Shown here: positions 34,156 through 42,369 of the stretch, piece by piece
Position numbering within the stretch: position 1 is the stretch's first letter
How the letters are laid out: each line of letters begins with the position of its first letter
Origin: Pseudomonas sp. Irchel 3A7
GTDB lineage: Bacteria > Pseudomonadota > Gammaproteobacteria > Pseudomonadales > Pseudomonadaceae
Direction of reading: 5' to 3'
Assembly (NCBI RefSeq): GCF_900187565.1
Contig: NZ_FYED01000004.1
Span: 372,001 to 436,000 of the forward strand
DNA length: 64,000 nucleotides
The notes under the pieces: generated by a model
What the model was told of the DNA's origin: nothing
The model's input: only the letters and a program-made list of their open reading frames with translations
The model's database searches: none
Position numbers and translations under genes: made by a program

Positions 34156-35052
34156 ATGTACAGCGCGCTGGACATACCGGGCGGCGCTCGGCAGTTTCAC
34201 GACCGGATCTATGCCGCCGAGATCATTCGCGTCACTGACTTGCCGACCATGGCGGCGCTGGTGGCGGTCGCCCGTGAGTTGCTCGAAGAGGCGCTGCATC
34301 CGTGGTCGCCGCCAGCGATTCATCGTCACCTGAGCCACAGCGAGCAGACCGTACGTTTTTCCCGGTGCCAGAACGCTTTCGCCAGCTCTGCCGAAGTCCA
34401 GCGGCGCTGGCAGGCTGTCGTCCAGAGCATCGGGATTGACCTGGATGCCCTGGCTTGCGATCGCTTGCACCTGCGTTTTCAGCCGCACCGTGAGCCGCAG
34501 CACGTCGTGCCACGCGCCCGCACCACGGCCACCATCGCCTTTCACCGCGACACCTGGGGCTCGAATCTGTATGCCCAGACCAATTGGTGGGCACCGATTT
34601 ATCCGATCACCACGGGGCGCACCTTCGCCTTGTATCCGGCGTTGTGGCAGCGACCGCTGCTCAATTCCAGTGCGGATTTCGACATGCGGGCGATTTTGCA
34701 ACGCTCCCATCGCGACGGTCGCAACGCGGTGGATGCCGACGAGGCCATCCCGCATCTGCTGGAGGCGATCGATCCGCAGCAGGGCATTGCCGTCGATATC
34801 GCACCGGGCAGCCTGATTGCCTTTTCCGGCGCACATGCCCATGTCGGCGTCGGCAACAGCACTGGATTGACGCGGATCTCCTTCGAAACCCGCTCGATTC
34901 TGATCGACGATCTGCGGACCGGGTTGGGGGCGCCCAATGTCGACGGCCGTGCGCCGTGGATGACGCCGGGGCTGTTTCGGCGTTTGAGCGATGCCAGGCG
35001 CCTGAACGAAATCCTCGGTTGCGGATTTATCGAGCCTTATATCCGGCCCTGA
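34156..35052 (+). CDS. Putative 2-oxoglutarate/Fe(II)-dependent oxygenase-like protein
   Basis: A 298-residue protein I do not recognise by name. It shows the order expected of a double-stranded beta-helix Fe(II)/2OG enzyme: H130-x-D132 in TIAFHRDTWGSN, a distal His in IAFSGAHAHVGVGN (H227 or H229), and an Arg about 11-17 residues later (GLTRISFETR) for 2-oxoglutarate. Between them are WWAPIYPIT and RTFALYP. No signal peptide. It stands alone after the LysR gene, with a hairpin in front and an REP pair behind, so context gives no substrate. If the residues are as I read them, a hydroxylase acting on a small molecule is the best guess. Confidence 0.65.
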   Translation: MYSALDIPGGARQFHDRIYAAEIIRVTDLPTMAALVAVARELLEEALHPWSPPAIHRHLSHSEQTVRFSRCQNAFASSAEVQRRWQAVVQSIGIDLDALACDRLHLRFQPHREPQHVVPRARTTATIAFHRDTWGSNLYAQTNWWAPIYPITTGRTFALYPALWQRPLLNSSADFDMRAILQRSHRDGRNAVDADEAIPHLLEAIDPQQGIAVDIAPGSLIAFSGAHAHVGVGNSTGLTRISFETRSILIDDLRTGLGAPNVDGRAPWMTPGLFRRLSDARRLNEILGCGFIEPYIRP

Positions 35053-35068
35053 AGCCGTTGGATCCCTT

Positions 35069-35158
35069 GTGGGAGCGAGCCTGCTCGCGAAGAGGGCGTT
35101 TCAGTCGACATCAATGTTGTCTGATACATCGCATTAGCGAGCAGGCTCGCTCCCACAA
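35069..35158. repeat. REP inverted pair (REPIN)
   Basis: Inverted GAGCGAGCCTGCTCGCGA cores 50 bases apart between the oxygenase-like and diguanylate cyclase genes. Confidence 0.92.
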
Positions 35159-35277
35159 TGGGTCTGGCGAGGCATCAAATCGCCTGTTCAATTCAAACCG
35201 GGATAGCCGTTTGTCAGGCGTATCGGTATGCTCAGCGCGCTGCTTTAATGCCAATGATTAACAACCACAGTGATGTT

Positions 35278-36348
35278 ATGAGCCAATCTGAATCGCGTGC
35301 GAATGTTCTAGCGCTTTATCCGGAAGACTCCCGCGAGGCGGCGGCGCTGCTCAAGCAAGCCGTTCCCCTGATGGTTCGCCACAATATCCCGCCCAATCCG
35401 GTGCATTACGCGCTGTGGTACACCTACAGCAAAGGCCAGGAACCGGAACTCAATCGCCATCTGGACCGGGTCGTCAGAGACTTCGACGGTTGCCCGCCGG
35501 AGTCCGCGACCCGGTTGTTTCGCGAGTACATCATCCGTGACGAGCTGGAAGATGCCCGCGCGGAGCAGCAACAGGTCATCACGCTGGTCGATGGCATGGA
35601 GCGCGATGTGTCGCGCAGCGTCAGGGGCAGTGTCAATTTCCAGAATCGACTCGGGGAGTGCCTGGAGATGCTTGAGGAACCGGTCAGCGATCGCTTGCCG
35701 GGCATCTTGAACGAACTGCAGCAGAGCACCCGGCTGATGCAGCGTCAGCAGGAGCAGTTCCTTTCCCAACTGCACTCGGCGCAAAACGAGATCAAGACGT
35801 TGCGCGACAAACTCGAGCGTGCGCAACAAGCGGCGACGCTGGATGGCTTGACCGAGCTGCTGAACCGGACGGCATTCACCCGCATGCTGGAGCAGGCGTT
35901 GGCCAGGGGCACCGCACGTGTGGCGCTGGTGATGCTGGACATCGATCACTTCAAGCAATTCAACGATCAATACGGCCACCCGTTGGGCGACCGGGTATTG
36001 CAGCATGTCGGTCAGGTGTTGCGCGGTGCGCTGGCGCCCAACGCCTTTGCCGCGCGTTACGGCGGCGAAGAGTTCTGCGTGGTGCTCGAAGACTGCGCTG
36101 ATCTTGACCACGCCTGTGCCTTCGCCGAGCTGTTGCGCCTGAAGGTCCAGTCGTTGCGGATCAAGGCGCGGGGCACCGACACCGTACTGGACACCATCAC
36201 TGCGTCCTTCGGCGTGGCCTTCGTGCGACCCGGCGACAACCTGGAAAGCCTGCTGACCCGTGCTGATGACGGGTTGTACCAGGCCAAGCGTGATGGGCGG
36301 AACCGGGTGTGTGCCATGCAGAACACCCCGGCAACCGCGTTCTCCTGA
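35278..36348 (+). CDS. Diguanylate cyclase (GGDEF), no I-site
   Basis: A protein of about 356 residues making cyclic di-GMP. The N-terminal region (about 10-110) has the conserved block AAALLKQAVPLMVRHNIPPNPVHYALWYTYSKG found in several Pseudomonas cyclases; a coiled-coil linker follows, then GGDEF (about 190-345) with LDIDHFKQFND, the intact active site RYGGEEF and LLTRADDGLYQAKRDGRN. The allosteric RxxD inhibition motif normally before RYGGEEF is absent (PNAFAA instead), so product inhibition should be weak. Starts at 35248 and 35278 are both possible; neither has a good ribosome binding site. No membrane segment. Confidence 0.88.
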   Translation: MSQSESRANVLALYPEDSREAAALLKQAVPLMVRHNIPPNPVHYALWYTYSKGQEPELNRHLDRVVRDFDGCPPESATRLFREYIIRDELEDARAEQQQVITLVDGMERDVSRSVRGSVNFQNRLGECLEMLEEPVSDRLPGILNELQQSTRLMQRQQEQFLSQLHSAQNEIKTLRDKLERAQQAATLDGLTELLNRTAFTRMLEQALARGTARVALVMLDIDHFKQFNDQYGHPLGDRVLQHVGQVLRGALAPNAFAARYGGEEFCVVLEDCADLDHACAFAELLRLKVQSLRIKARGTDTVLDTITASFGVAFVRPGDNLESLLTRADDGLYQAKRDGRNRVCAMQNTPATAFS

Positions 36349-36362
36349 CCTGACCCGATTAC

Positions 36363-36453
36363 CTGTGGGAGCGAGCCTGCTCGCGAAAGCGGCCTGGCAT
36401 CCGCCATCGTTGGTGACTGATACGACCCCTTCGCGAGCAGGCTCGCTCCCACA
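36363..36453. repeat. REP inverted pair (REPIN)
   Basis: Inverted REP cores between convergent diguanylate cyclase and aldehyde dehydrogenase genes. Confidence 0.92.
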
Positions 36454-36459
36454 TATCGG

Positions 36460-38025
36460 TTACTGACCCTCCACGCTACGCGGCAATCCCAGGGGATTGA
36501 GCTCACGCAGTGCTTGCGGCAGCAACGCATCCGGGAAGCCCTGGTACGTCACCGGGCGCAGGAAGCGTTCGATGGAGGTCATGCCCACCGAGGTGAAGCG
36601 GCTGTCCGACGAAGCCGGGAACGGTCCGCCATGGATAGTCGCGAAAGAAACCTCCTGTGGATGGGCGAAGGCGTTGACCACGATCCGTCCGGTGCGCCGC
36701 TCCAGCACCGGCAACAAGCGCCGGGCCAGTTCCATGTCTCCTTCCTCCAGATGCAGCGTCGCGCTGAGCTGACCGCGAAGCGAGCGGGCGACCGCAAACA
36801 TCTCGGCTTCATCCTTGACCTTCACCAGCAATGCCGCCGGCCCGAAGACTTCATGGGCCAATGCTTTCTCGGCCAGGAAACGCTGGCCGTCGACTTCAAG
36901 CAATGCTGATCGCCCATCAAGGTCGGCATGGGCCACCGAGCCGATGGCAACCAGGGTTGCACCGGCGCTTTGCAACTGGTCGAGGCCACTGAGGTAAGCC
37001 CCGTGAATCCCGGGCGTCAGCATCGGCCGCGCCGGTGCATCGGTCACCCGCTTGACCATGGCGGTGCGCAATGCCTCGAAGCCCGGGCCTTCGACCGCGA
37101 TCAGGATCGCCGGCTTGAGGCAGGCCTGGCCAACATTGACCAGCATGCGCTCGACAAAGCCGTCACCGATCTGCGCGCCTCGTGCGGCGAGTGCCTGAGG
37201 CAGGATGAACGTCGGGTTGACGCTGGTCATCTCGGTAAACACCGGGATCGGGTCAGGGCGCAGTTGCGCGCGGCGATAAAGCGCCATGCCGCCCTGTTCG
37301 GAACCGGTGAAGGTCACGGACTTGATCAACGGATGGTCGACCAGGGCTTCGCCAATGGCGTTGCCGCCGCCACGCACCATCGAGAACACGCCTTCCGGCA
37401 AGCCGCTTTCCTGCACGGCCTTGAGGATGGCGCGGGCCTGGATTTCCGAGGAACCCGGGTGAGCGTTATGGGCCTTGACGATGACCGTTGCGCCCGCTGC
37501 CAGTGCCGAGGCGGTATCGCCCCCGGCCACCGAGTAGCTGATGGGGAAGTTGCTCGCCCCGAAAACGGCCACCGGGCCAATGGCGATTTTCTGCAGGCGG
37601 TGATCCATGCGCGGGCGTGGCTGGCGATCGGGCTGGGCGGGATCGATGGCCAGATGCAGAAAACGTCCTTTGCGAACGACATCGGCGAACTGACGGAACT
37701 GGGTGGCGGCCCTGGCGACTTCGCCCAAAAACTGGGCCTCGGGCAAACCGGTTTCCAGCGCCGTGCGTGCCGCCAGTTCCTGGCTCACGGCCTCGAGATT
37801 GTCGGCGATGCGCTCAAGGAACGCCGAACGCTCGGCGAGCGAGGTATGGCTGTAATGGTCGAATGCCTCGTCGGCAAGGTACGCCGCCAGGTCGACATCG
37901 GCGATGCCGCCGAAGGCGAAATCCGGTTCGATACACTGGTTGGAGGCGGGGTTGAGCGCCTTCATGGTGCCTTCGCTGGCAGGGACTTCACGGTTGCCGA
38001 TCAGGAGGTTTCCAGTCAATTTCAT
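36460..38025 (-). CDS. NADP-dependent aldehyde dehydrogenase, alpha-ketoglutaric semialdehyde dehydrogenase-like
   Basis: A 521-residue ALDH, paralogous to the one at 22588-24165 (shared GPVAVFGASNFP, AGGDTA, VTFTGSEQGG, LRGQLSATL, HGGPFPASSDSR, SIERFLRPV). The general base is in PVFTEMTSVNP and the nucleophile Cys in NVGQACLKP. It lies just downstream of an isochorismatase-like hydrolase gene; a GTG at 38037 would overlap that gene by four bases, while ATG 38025 leaves an 8-base gap. The pair probably hydrolyses an amide or similar bond and then oxidises the resulting aldehyde (inference). Confidence 0.88.
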   Translation of the reverse strand: MKLTGNLLIGNREVPASEGTMKALNPASNQCIEPDFAFGGIADVDLAAYLADEAFDHYSHTSLAERSAFLERIADNLEAVSQELAARTALETGLPEAQFLGEVARAATQFRQFADVVRKGRFLHLAIDPAQPDRQPRPRMDHRLQKIAIGPVAVFGASNFPISYSVAGGDTASALAAGATVIVKAHNAHPGSSEIQARAILKAVQESGLPEGVFSMVRGGGNAIGEALVDHPLIKSVTFTGSEQGGMALYRRAQLRPDPIPVFTEMTSVNPTFILPQALAARGAQIGDGFVERMLVNVGQACLKPAILIAVEGPGFEALRTAMVKRVTDAPARPMLTPGIHGAYLSGLDQLQSAGATLVAIGSVAHADLDGRSALLEVDGQRFLAEKALAHEVFGPAALLVKVKDEAEMFAVARSLRGQLSATLHLEEGDMELARRLLPVLERRTGRIVVNAFAHPQEVSFATIHGGPFPASSDSRFTSVGMTSIERFLRPVTYQGFPDALLPQALRELNPLGLPRSVEGQ

Positions 38026-38033
38026 GTTTGAAC

Positions 38034-38657
38034 TCACTGCTTCAGGGTGGCGATGAGTTGCTCGCTCGTCACAATCGAATGGGCGAAAGTAGGACCGTTC
38101 AACTCATGGGCGGCGTGCATCATTTCCGGCTTGAACGCGGCGGTGGCGTCGCGCACCAGGGTGACGTGATAGCCCAGTTCCTGGGCGTAACGGGCGGTGG
38201 CTTCGATGCAGGTATTGGCCAGCAGACCGACGATGATCACGTGGGTGATGCCTTTTTGCTTGAGGCGAAAATCCAGGTCGGTGTTGGCAAAACCGCTCGA
38301 GCCCCAATGCTCCGAGGCGATGATGTCGCCTTCCTTCGGTGCGAAATCGGGGTGCCATTCGCCACCCCATTCGCCACGGGCGAAGTGGTGCATGTGTTGG
38401 ATCTTGCATTGGGAAGGACTTGGGTGATCCCAGTTTTCGTAGTCGCCTTTTTCCCAGCGACGGTGCGGTACGATGACCACCTGAATGTCCAGGGCGCGAA
38501 CAGTCCGGTCCAGGGCTCGCAGGTTATCGAGCAGGTCGACCTGCTCTGCGATCGGCTTGATCAAGGGAAAGACCCGGCCACCTTCGGACAGGAAATCGTT
38601 GTAGGGATCGACCAGCAGGTAGGCGGTGCGATCCAGCGGGTAGGCAGCGTTCGACAT
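38034..38657 (-). CDS. Isochorismatase-like cysteine hydrolase
   Basis: A 207-residue protein of the isochorismatase/nicotinamidase superfamily. The catalytic Asp is in LLVDPYNDF (D17) and the nucleophile Cys in GLLANTCIEATARYA (C150), followed by HVTLVRDATAAF. At the usual position of the catalytic Lys (K-x-x-x-S-x-F) it reads SEHWGSSGF, without Lys, which makes the exact chemistry uncertain. TGGAGAA precedes ATG 38657. It is the first gene of a two-gene operon with an aldehyde dehydrogenase and divergent from an HxlR regulator. Confidence 0.85.
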   Translation of the reverse strand: MSNAAYPLDRTAYLLVDPYNDFLSEGGRVFPLIKPIAEQVDLLDNLRALDRTVRALDIQVVIVPHRRWEKGDYENWDHPSPSQCKIQHMHHFARGEWGGEWHPDFAPKEGDIIASEHWGSSGFANTDLDFRLKQKGITHVIIVGLLANTCIEATARYAQELGYHVTLVRDATAAFKPEMMHAAHELNGPTFAHSIVTSEQLIATLKQ

Positions 38658-38718
38658 GACGAATTCTCCAGAGAGGTTGGCTGACCTGTGCCAAGGGCTT
38701 GCCCCGGCATGGTGTAGA

Positions 38719-38731
38719 TATGATAATCATA
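38719..38731. promoter_or_regulatory. Candidate operator between hydrolase and HxlR genes
   Basis: TATGAT-A-ATCATA, a perfect 13-bp palindrome in the middle of the 99-base divergent gap, well placed to control both directions. Confidence 0.5.
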
Positions 38732-38756
38732 GTTACTGTGAAAGAGGCAAGCCTGC

Positions 38757-39296
38757 ATGGCCGTAAAAAAGAGTAGTCCTGAAACTTTGTGCCCGATTGC
38801 ACGGGCCGAGGACATCGTCGGAGATCGATGGACGGTGTTGGTGTTGCGCGAGTTGTTCATGCGCAACCATCGATACGACGAGATCCAGGCGCAGACCGGA
38901 GGTACGCCGCAGATGGTCGCTGCGCGCTTGAAAAGTCTGGAGTCGGACGGGATGGTCGAGCGTCGCCCCTACAATGAACGGCCGCTGCGTTACGAATATC
39001 ACCTGAGCGCCAAGGGCGAGGCGTTTTACTCGGTGGTGCTGGCCCTGCGTGCCTGGGGAGAAACCTGGTGCAAATCAGAGAATGAAGAGTTGGCGGTGCG
39101 TTATACCCACCGCCGCTGTGGTCATCTCGCCGGTTTGGGGCCGCTTTGCGAGCATTGTGGAGAGTTGCTACGCCGTGAAGAACTGATCAGCGAGCCTTCG
39201 GCGGCCTATGTCCAGGAGCGACAGGCACGGCGTGAAGCGTTCAAGGGGCATCGTGGGGCGGAGTCTGTGGCTGCAGGTGAAAAACTCGCGAATTAA
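38757..39296 (+). CDS. HxlR-family transcriptional regulator
   Basis: A 179-residue regulator with an HxlR-type winged helix (about 10-100): CPIARAEDIVGDRWTVLVLRELFMRNHRYDEIQAQTGGTPQMVAARLKSLESDGMVERRPYNERPLRYEY. The first Cys (C12) is the common redox- or ligand-sensing position. A C-terminal extension holds C and H residues in a zinc-ribbon-like pattern (RRCGH...LCEHCG). It probably represses the divergent hydrolase/ALDH operon and itself through the palindrome at 38719. Confidence 0.88.
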   Translation: MAVKKSSPETLCPIARAEDIVGDRWTVLVLRELFMRNHRYDEIQAQTGGTPQMVAARLKSLESDGMVERRPYNERPLRYEYHLSAKGEAFYSVVLALRAWGETWCKSENEELAVRYTHRRCGHLAGLGPLCEHCGELLRREELISEPSAAYVQERQARREAFKGHRGAESVAAGEKLAN

Positions 39297-39314
39297 CGAT
39301 CGAACGCGTTCCCC

Positions 39315-39416
39315 CTGTGGGAGCGAGCCTGCTCGCGAAGGACGCCAACGATAACGCGTCCAGCCTGAATGATCGCGGTGTCCTGTGGTTTTTCGCGAGC
39401 AGGCTCGCTCCCACAG
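39315..39416. repeat. REP inverted pair (REPIN)
   Basis: Inverted REP cores after the HxlR gene. Confidence 0.92.
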
Positions 39417-39536
39417 AGAGGAAGGTATCAACTATTCGTTCGAATAATAGTGACCATCACCCATCACAAGTTCTGTTGTCTGCGACAAACAAGGAAAATC
39501 GCGCCTACCTAAAACGCTTCTCCAGGAATTGGCGCG

Positions 39537-39875
39537 ATGAACATGATTTCCCGACTGGCTATTGCCGCCTCCTTGCTGTTGTCGGGCTGTGCTTCTACCC
39601 CTAACGACCCGACCCTGACCTTGCAGACGAAAAAGGCGCCTGCGGATTACGCGCAATGCGTGTTGCCGAAACTGCAGGAAGATTCGCTGCACGCGACGGT
39701 CTCGGAAACCCAGCGCAGCTATCGCATTGTAGTGGCGAGCAAGGTCACGGCGAACGATGTGCTCGAGGCTTACAAAACGTCAGAGGGCGGCAAGGTGTAC
39801 TTGTATGAACGCGCGCTGCTGGCATCGACGTTCGGGGCTTCCTCACTGGAGCGTGCTGCGCAGGCATGCCTTTGA
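39537..39875 (+). CDS. Small periplasmic lipoprotein, paralogue of the 2.0-kb lipoprotein
   Basis: A 112-residue predicted lipoprotein, lipobox L-S-G-C18. The mature part carries AQCVLPKLQEDSLHATV, RSYRIVVASKVTANDVLEAYKTSEGGKVYLYE and a C-terminal AAQACL, matching the layout of the protein at 2030-2371 throughout, including both later cysteines. The pattern C-V-L-P ... Y-R-I ... T-A-x-x-V-L ... C-L appears to define a small family. AGGAA lies ten bases before ATG 39537. Function unknown. Confidence 0.75.
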   Translation: MNMISRLAIAASLLLSGCASTPNDPTLTLQTKKAPADYAQCVLPKLQEDSLHATVSETQRSYRIVVASKVTANDVLEAYKTSEGGKVYLYERALLASTFGASSLERAAQACL

Positions 39876-39890
39876 GAGCGACAATAAACC

Positions 39891-39981
39891 TGTGGCGAGG
39901 GAGCTTGCTCCCGTTGGGCGCGAAGCGACCTGAAAAACGGGTCTGCTGCGCAGTCCTGCGGGAGCAAGCTCCCTCGCCACA
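39891..39981. repeat. REP inverted pair (GGCGAGGGAGCTTGCTCCC class)
   Basis: TGTGGCGAGGGAGCTTGCTC at 39891 and its inverse ending at 39981, the same class as 8679-8722 and 807-930. The rest of the gap to the chemoreceptor (39982-40191) contains no gene I can support. Confidence 0.9.
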
Positions 39982-40191
39982 AGGGCCGTGTCAGAAGTGT
40001 CTACGCAGCGTTTGATACCCCATTTTCTCCAGCCATTTTCTTGATTGAACACCTGTTCATTTCGGTTGCATCGAGGCCTTGCCCATCGATATAGTGGCAA
40101 AATAATATCAACTATAAATCACTTGCCAGCAGGGCGGCTGCACTCACATTTTTGCGCGGGCTGTGCTGGCTGACGTATCGCTCATTCGAGA

Positions 40192-42180
40192 ATGCTCATG
40201 CCTAATCGCTCACTGCACTTCAAGCTGTTCTGGACAGCGCTGACTGGAACTGTCGTCGTCATGGCGCTGCTGCTGGGTTCCATCGCCTACATCGCCTATG
40301 GCTCCTCCGTCAAAGAAACCTTTGCGCTGGTCGATACCATCGTCAAGGCCAATGCCAAGGAAGTAGAAGTCGAACTCGGTACCGGTTACACCGTGGCCGA
40401 ATCCCTGGCCAGTGTCGCCACGGCGATGCAGCAACAGCAGGTCGATCGCAAGACCGCCGATGCCATGACCCGCCAGCTGTTCGAAGCCAATTCCAAGCTG
40501 CTGGGCCTTGGGCAGTACTGGGAGCCAAACGCATTCGATGGCAAGGACAGTGAGTTCGTCAACCAGCCCAATCATGACGCCACGGGCCGTTATCTGACCT
40601 ACTGGAACCGTGCCAGTGGCACAGTGAAGTCCGAGGCGTTGAGCGGTTACACCCCGGAAAATGCCGACAACCAGTATTACTACCGGCCACTGCATACACG
40701 CCAGCCATGGGCGTCCGAACCCTATGTCTACAGCATTGGCAGTGGTCAGCAGATCATGCTGGTGTCGATCATGGTGCCGCTGTTGCAGGGTGGCAAGGCG
40801 GTGGGCGTGGCAGGGGTCGATATCCCGCTGGAAAGCATCAACCGTCAGCTCTCGACCATCGATGCCTACAAAGGCTACGGCGCGCTGGTTTCCAGCGACG
40901 GCCTGTACGCCAGTCATCCTGATGCCAAGCGCCTGAGCCAGCCGGCCGATGAATTGCCGGCCGCCGCCAAGGATGCGATCAAGGCGGGCAAGCCCTACAG
41001 TTTCGAACACGATGGCTGGGGCTATGTGCTGCAACCGGTGCGTATCGGCAAGGCGCCGAACAACTGGGCGTTGATGGTGGCTTACCCGCTGGCCGAGGCC
41101 ATGGCGGGCATCAATCATTTCCTCTATACCGCCGTGGTCATCGGCCTGGTGGCGTTGCTGGTGTTGGCCATTGTGCTGTGGCACCTGCTGGCGTGGCAGA
41201 TTCGTCCACTGTCGGGGCTGACGGTCGGCATTCAGGCCTGGGGTGGCGAGTTGGGGCTGCGTTTCGAACAACGCAGTGGCGATGAAACCGGCAAGTTGGC
41301 CGGCGCGTTCAACCAATTCATCCAGCGCCTGGGCGATCTGGTGGGTTCGATTCGCCACAGCAGCACGGCACTGATGCAGATCTCCAATCACCTGGGCGAT
41401 ACCACTCAGGCCGTGGCCGAACGGGCGACTTCACAGCACACCGCCACCGAAGAGATGGCCAGCGGCGTCACCGCGCTGGCGCATTCGGTGACCGAGATGT
41501 CCCAGCAGGCTGAAGACGTGGAGCAACTGGCGCGCAACACCGAGGTGCTGACCACCAACATTTCCACCGACATGAGCCAGACCCTGGCCGGCATCACGCA
41601 CATCGACCAGACCATGGACGTGGTTGCCGGCGCGGTGGGCGACCTGGAAAAACGCTCGCAGCAGATAGCAGGGATCATCGCGGTGATTCGCAGCATCGCC
41701 GACCAGACCAATCTGTTGGCCCTCAACGCGGCCATCGAAGCGGCGCGGGCAGGGGAGCAGGGGCGTGGTTTTGCCGTGGTGGCCGATGAAGTCCGGCAAC
41801 TGGCCGAACGCACCAGTCGCTCGACCGGTGAAATCGGCGAGATGATCGGCGCCATCGGTTCGGACGTGCGCAACACCGTGGCCAACGTCCAGCAGGTCGG
41901 CGAAGCGGTGCGTCAGGGCGTGGTGCAACTGACCACTTCGGCCCAAGGTGTGGATCAGATCCGCCAGCATGCCCAGGATATCCTGACGCGCATCAGCGAA
42001 GTGGCGCGTCAGACCCAAAGCCAGGCGGCCACCGGTGAGCAACTGTCTGTGGCGATCCAGGGCGTCAGCCGCATCTCCGAACAGAACGATCATGCGATCC
42101 GTAGCCTGCTCGAGCAATCGGTGCGACTGCGCGATCAGGCCGGCTCGCTGAGCCAGCAACTGACGCAATTCAGGGATTGA
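40192..42180 (+). CDS. Methyl-accepting chemotaxis protein with dCache sensor
   Basis: A 662-residue chemoreceptor: TM1 (about 12-34), a large periplasmic double-Cache domain (about 40-290, with YYYRPLHTRQPWASEPYVYSI and GKAVGVAGVDIPLESI in the first module and WGYVLQPVRIGKAPNNWALMV in the second), TM2 (about 308-330), HAMP, and a signalling coiled coil with tip [20 protein letters not shown] near 503-522. The common amino-acid-binding R-x-W-Y motif of dCache receptors is not obvious, so the ligand is open. No CheR tether at the C terminus. Confidence 0.92.
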   Translation: MLMPNRSLHFKLFWTALTGTVVVMALLLGSIAYIAYGSSVKETFALVDTIVKANAKEVEVELGTGYTVAESLASVATAMQQQQVDRKTADAMTRQLFEANSKLLGLGQYWEPNAFDGKDSEFVNQPNHDATGRYLTYWNRASGTVKSEALSGYTPENADNQYYYRPLHTRQPWASEPYVYSIGSGQQIMLVSIMVPLLQGGKAVGVAGVDIPLESINRQLSTIDAYKGYGALVSSDGLYASHPDAKRLSQPADELPAAAKDAIKAGKPYSFEHDGWGYVLQPVRIGKAPNNWALMVAYPLAEAMAGINHFLYTAVVIGLVALLVLAIVLWHLLAWQIRPLSGLTVGIQAWGGELGLRFEQRSGDETGKLAGAFNQFIQRLGDLVGSIRHSSTALMQISNHLGDTTQAVAERATSQHTATEEMASGVTALAHSVTEMSQQAEDVEQLARNTEVLTTNISTDMSQTLAGITHIDQTMDVVAGAVGDLEKRSQQIAGIIAVIRSIADQTNLLALNAAIEAARAGEQGRGFAVVADEVRQLAERTSRSTGEIGEMIGAIGSDVRNTVANVQQVGEAVRQGVVQLTTSAQGVDQIRQHAQDILTRISEVARQTQSQAATGEQLSVAIQGVSRISEQNDHAIRSLLEQSVRLRDQAGSLSQQLTQFRD

Positions 42181-42192
42181 AACTGATTTTCC

Positions 42193-42355
42193 CTTTGGGG
42201 AGCCAGCCTGCTCGCAAGGTGTCGGCACATTCAGTATTTGATGTGACTGACACACCGCCTTCGCGAGCAGGCTCGCTCCCACACTTGATCTTCAGTGCAC
42301 ACAAAAACCAGATACGGCGGAGCCCCTGTGGGAGCGAGCCTGCTCGCGAAGGCGG
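42193..42355. repeat. Cluster of three REP sequences
   Basis: A degenerate forward core (GGGGAGCCAGCCTGCTCGC, 42196), an inverted core (42261-42284) and a second forward core (42326-42350), with CACACCGCC/GGCGGTGTG motifs between, filling the gap between convergent genes. Confidence 0.9.
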
Positions 42356-42369
42356 TGTGTCAGGCGACA

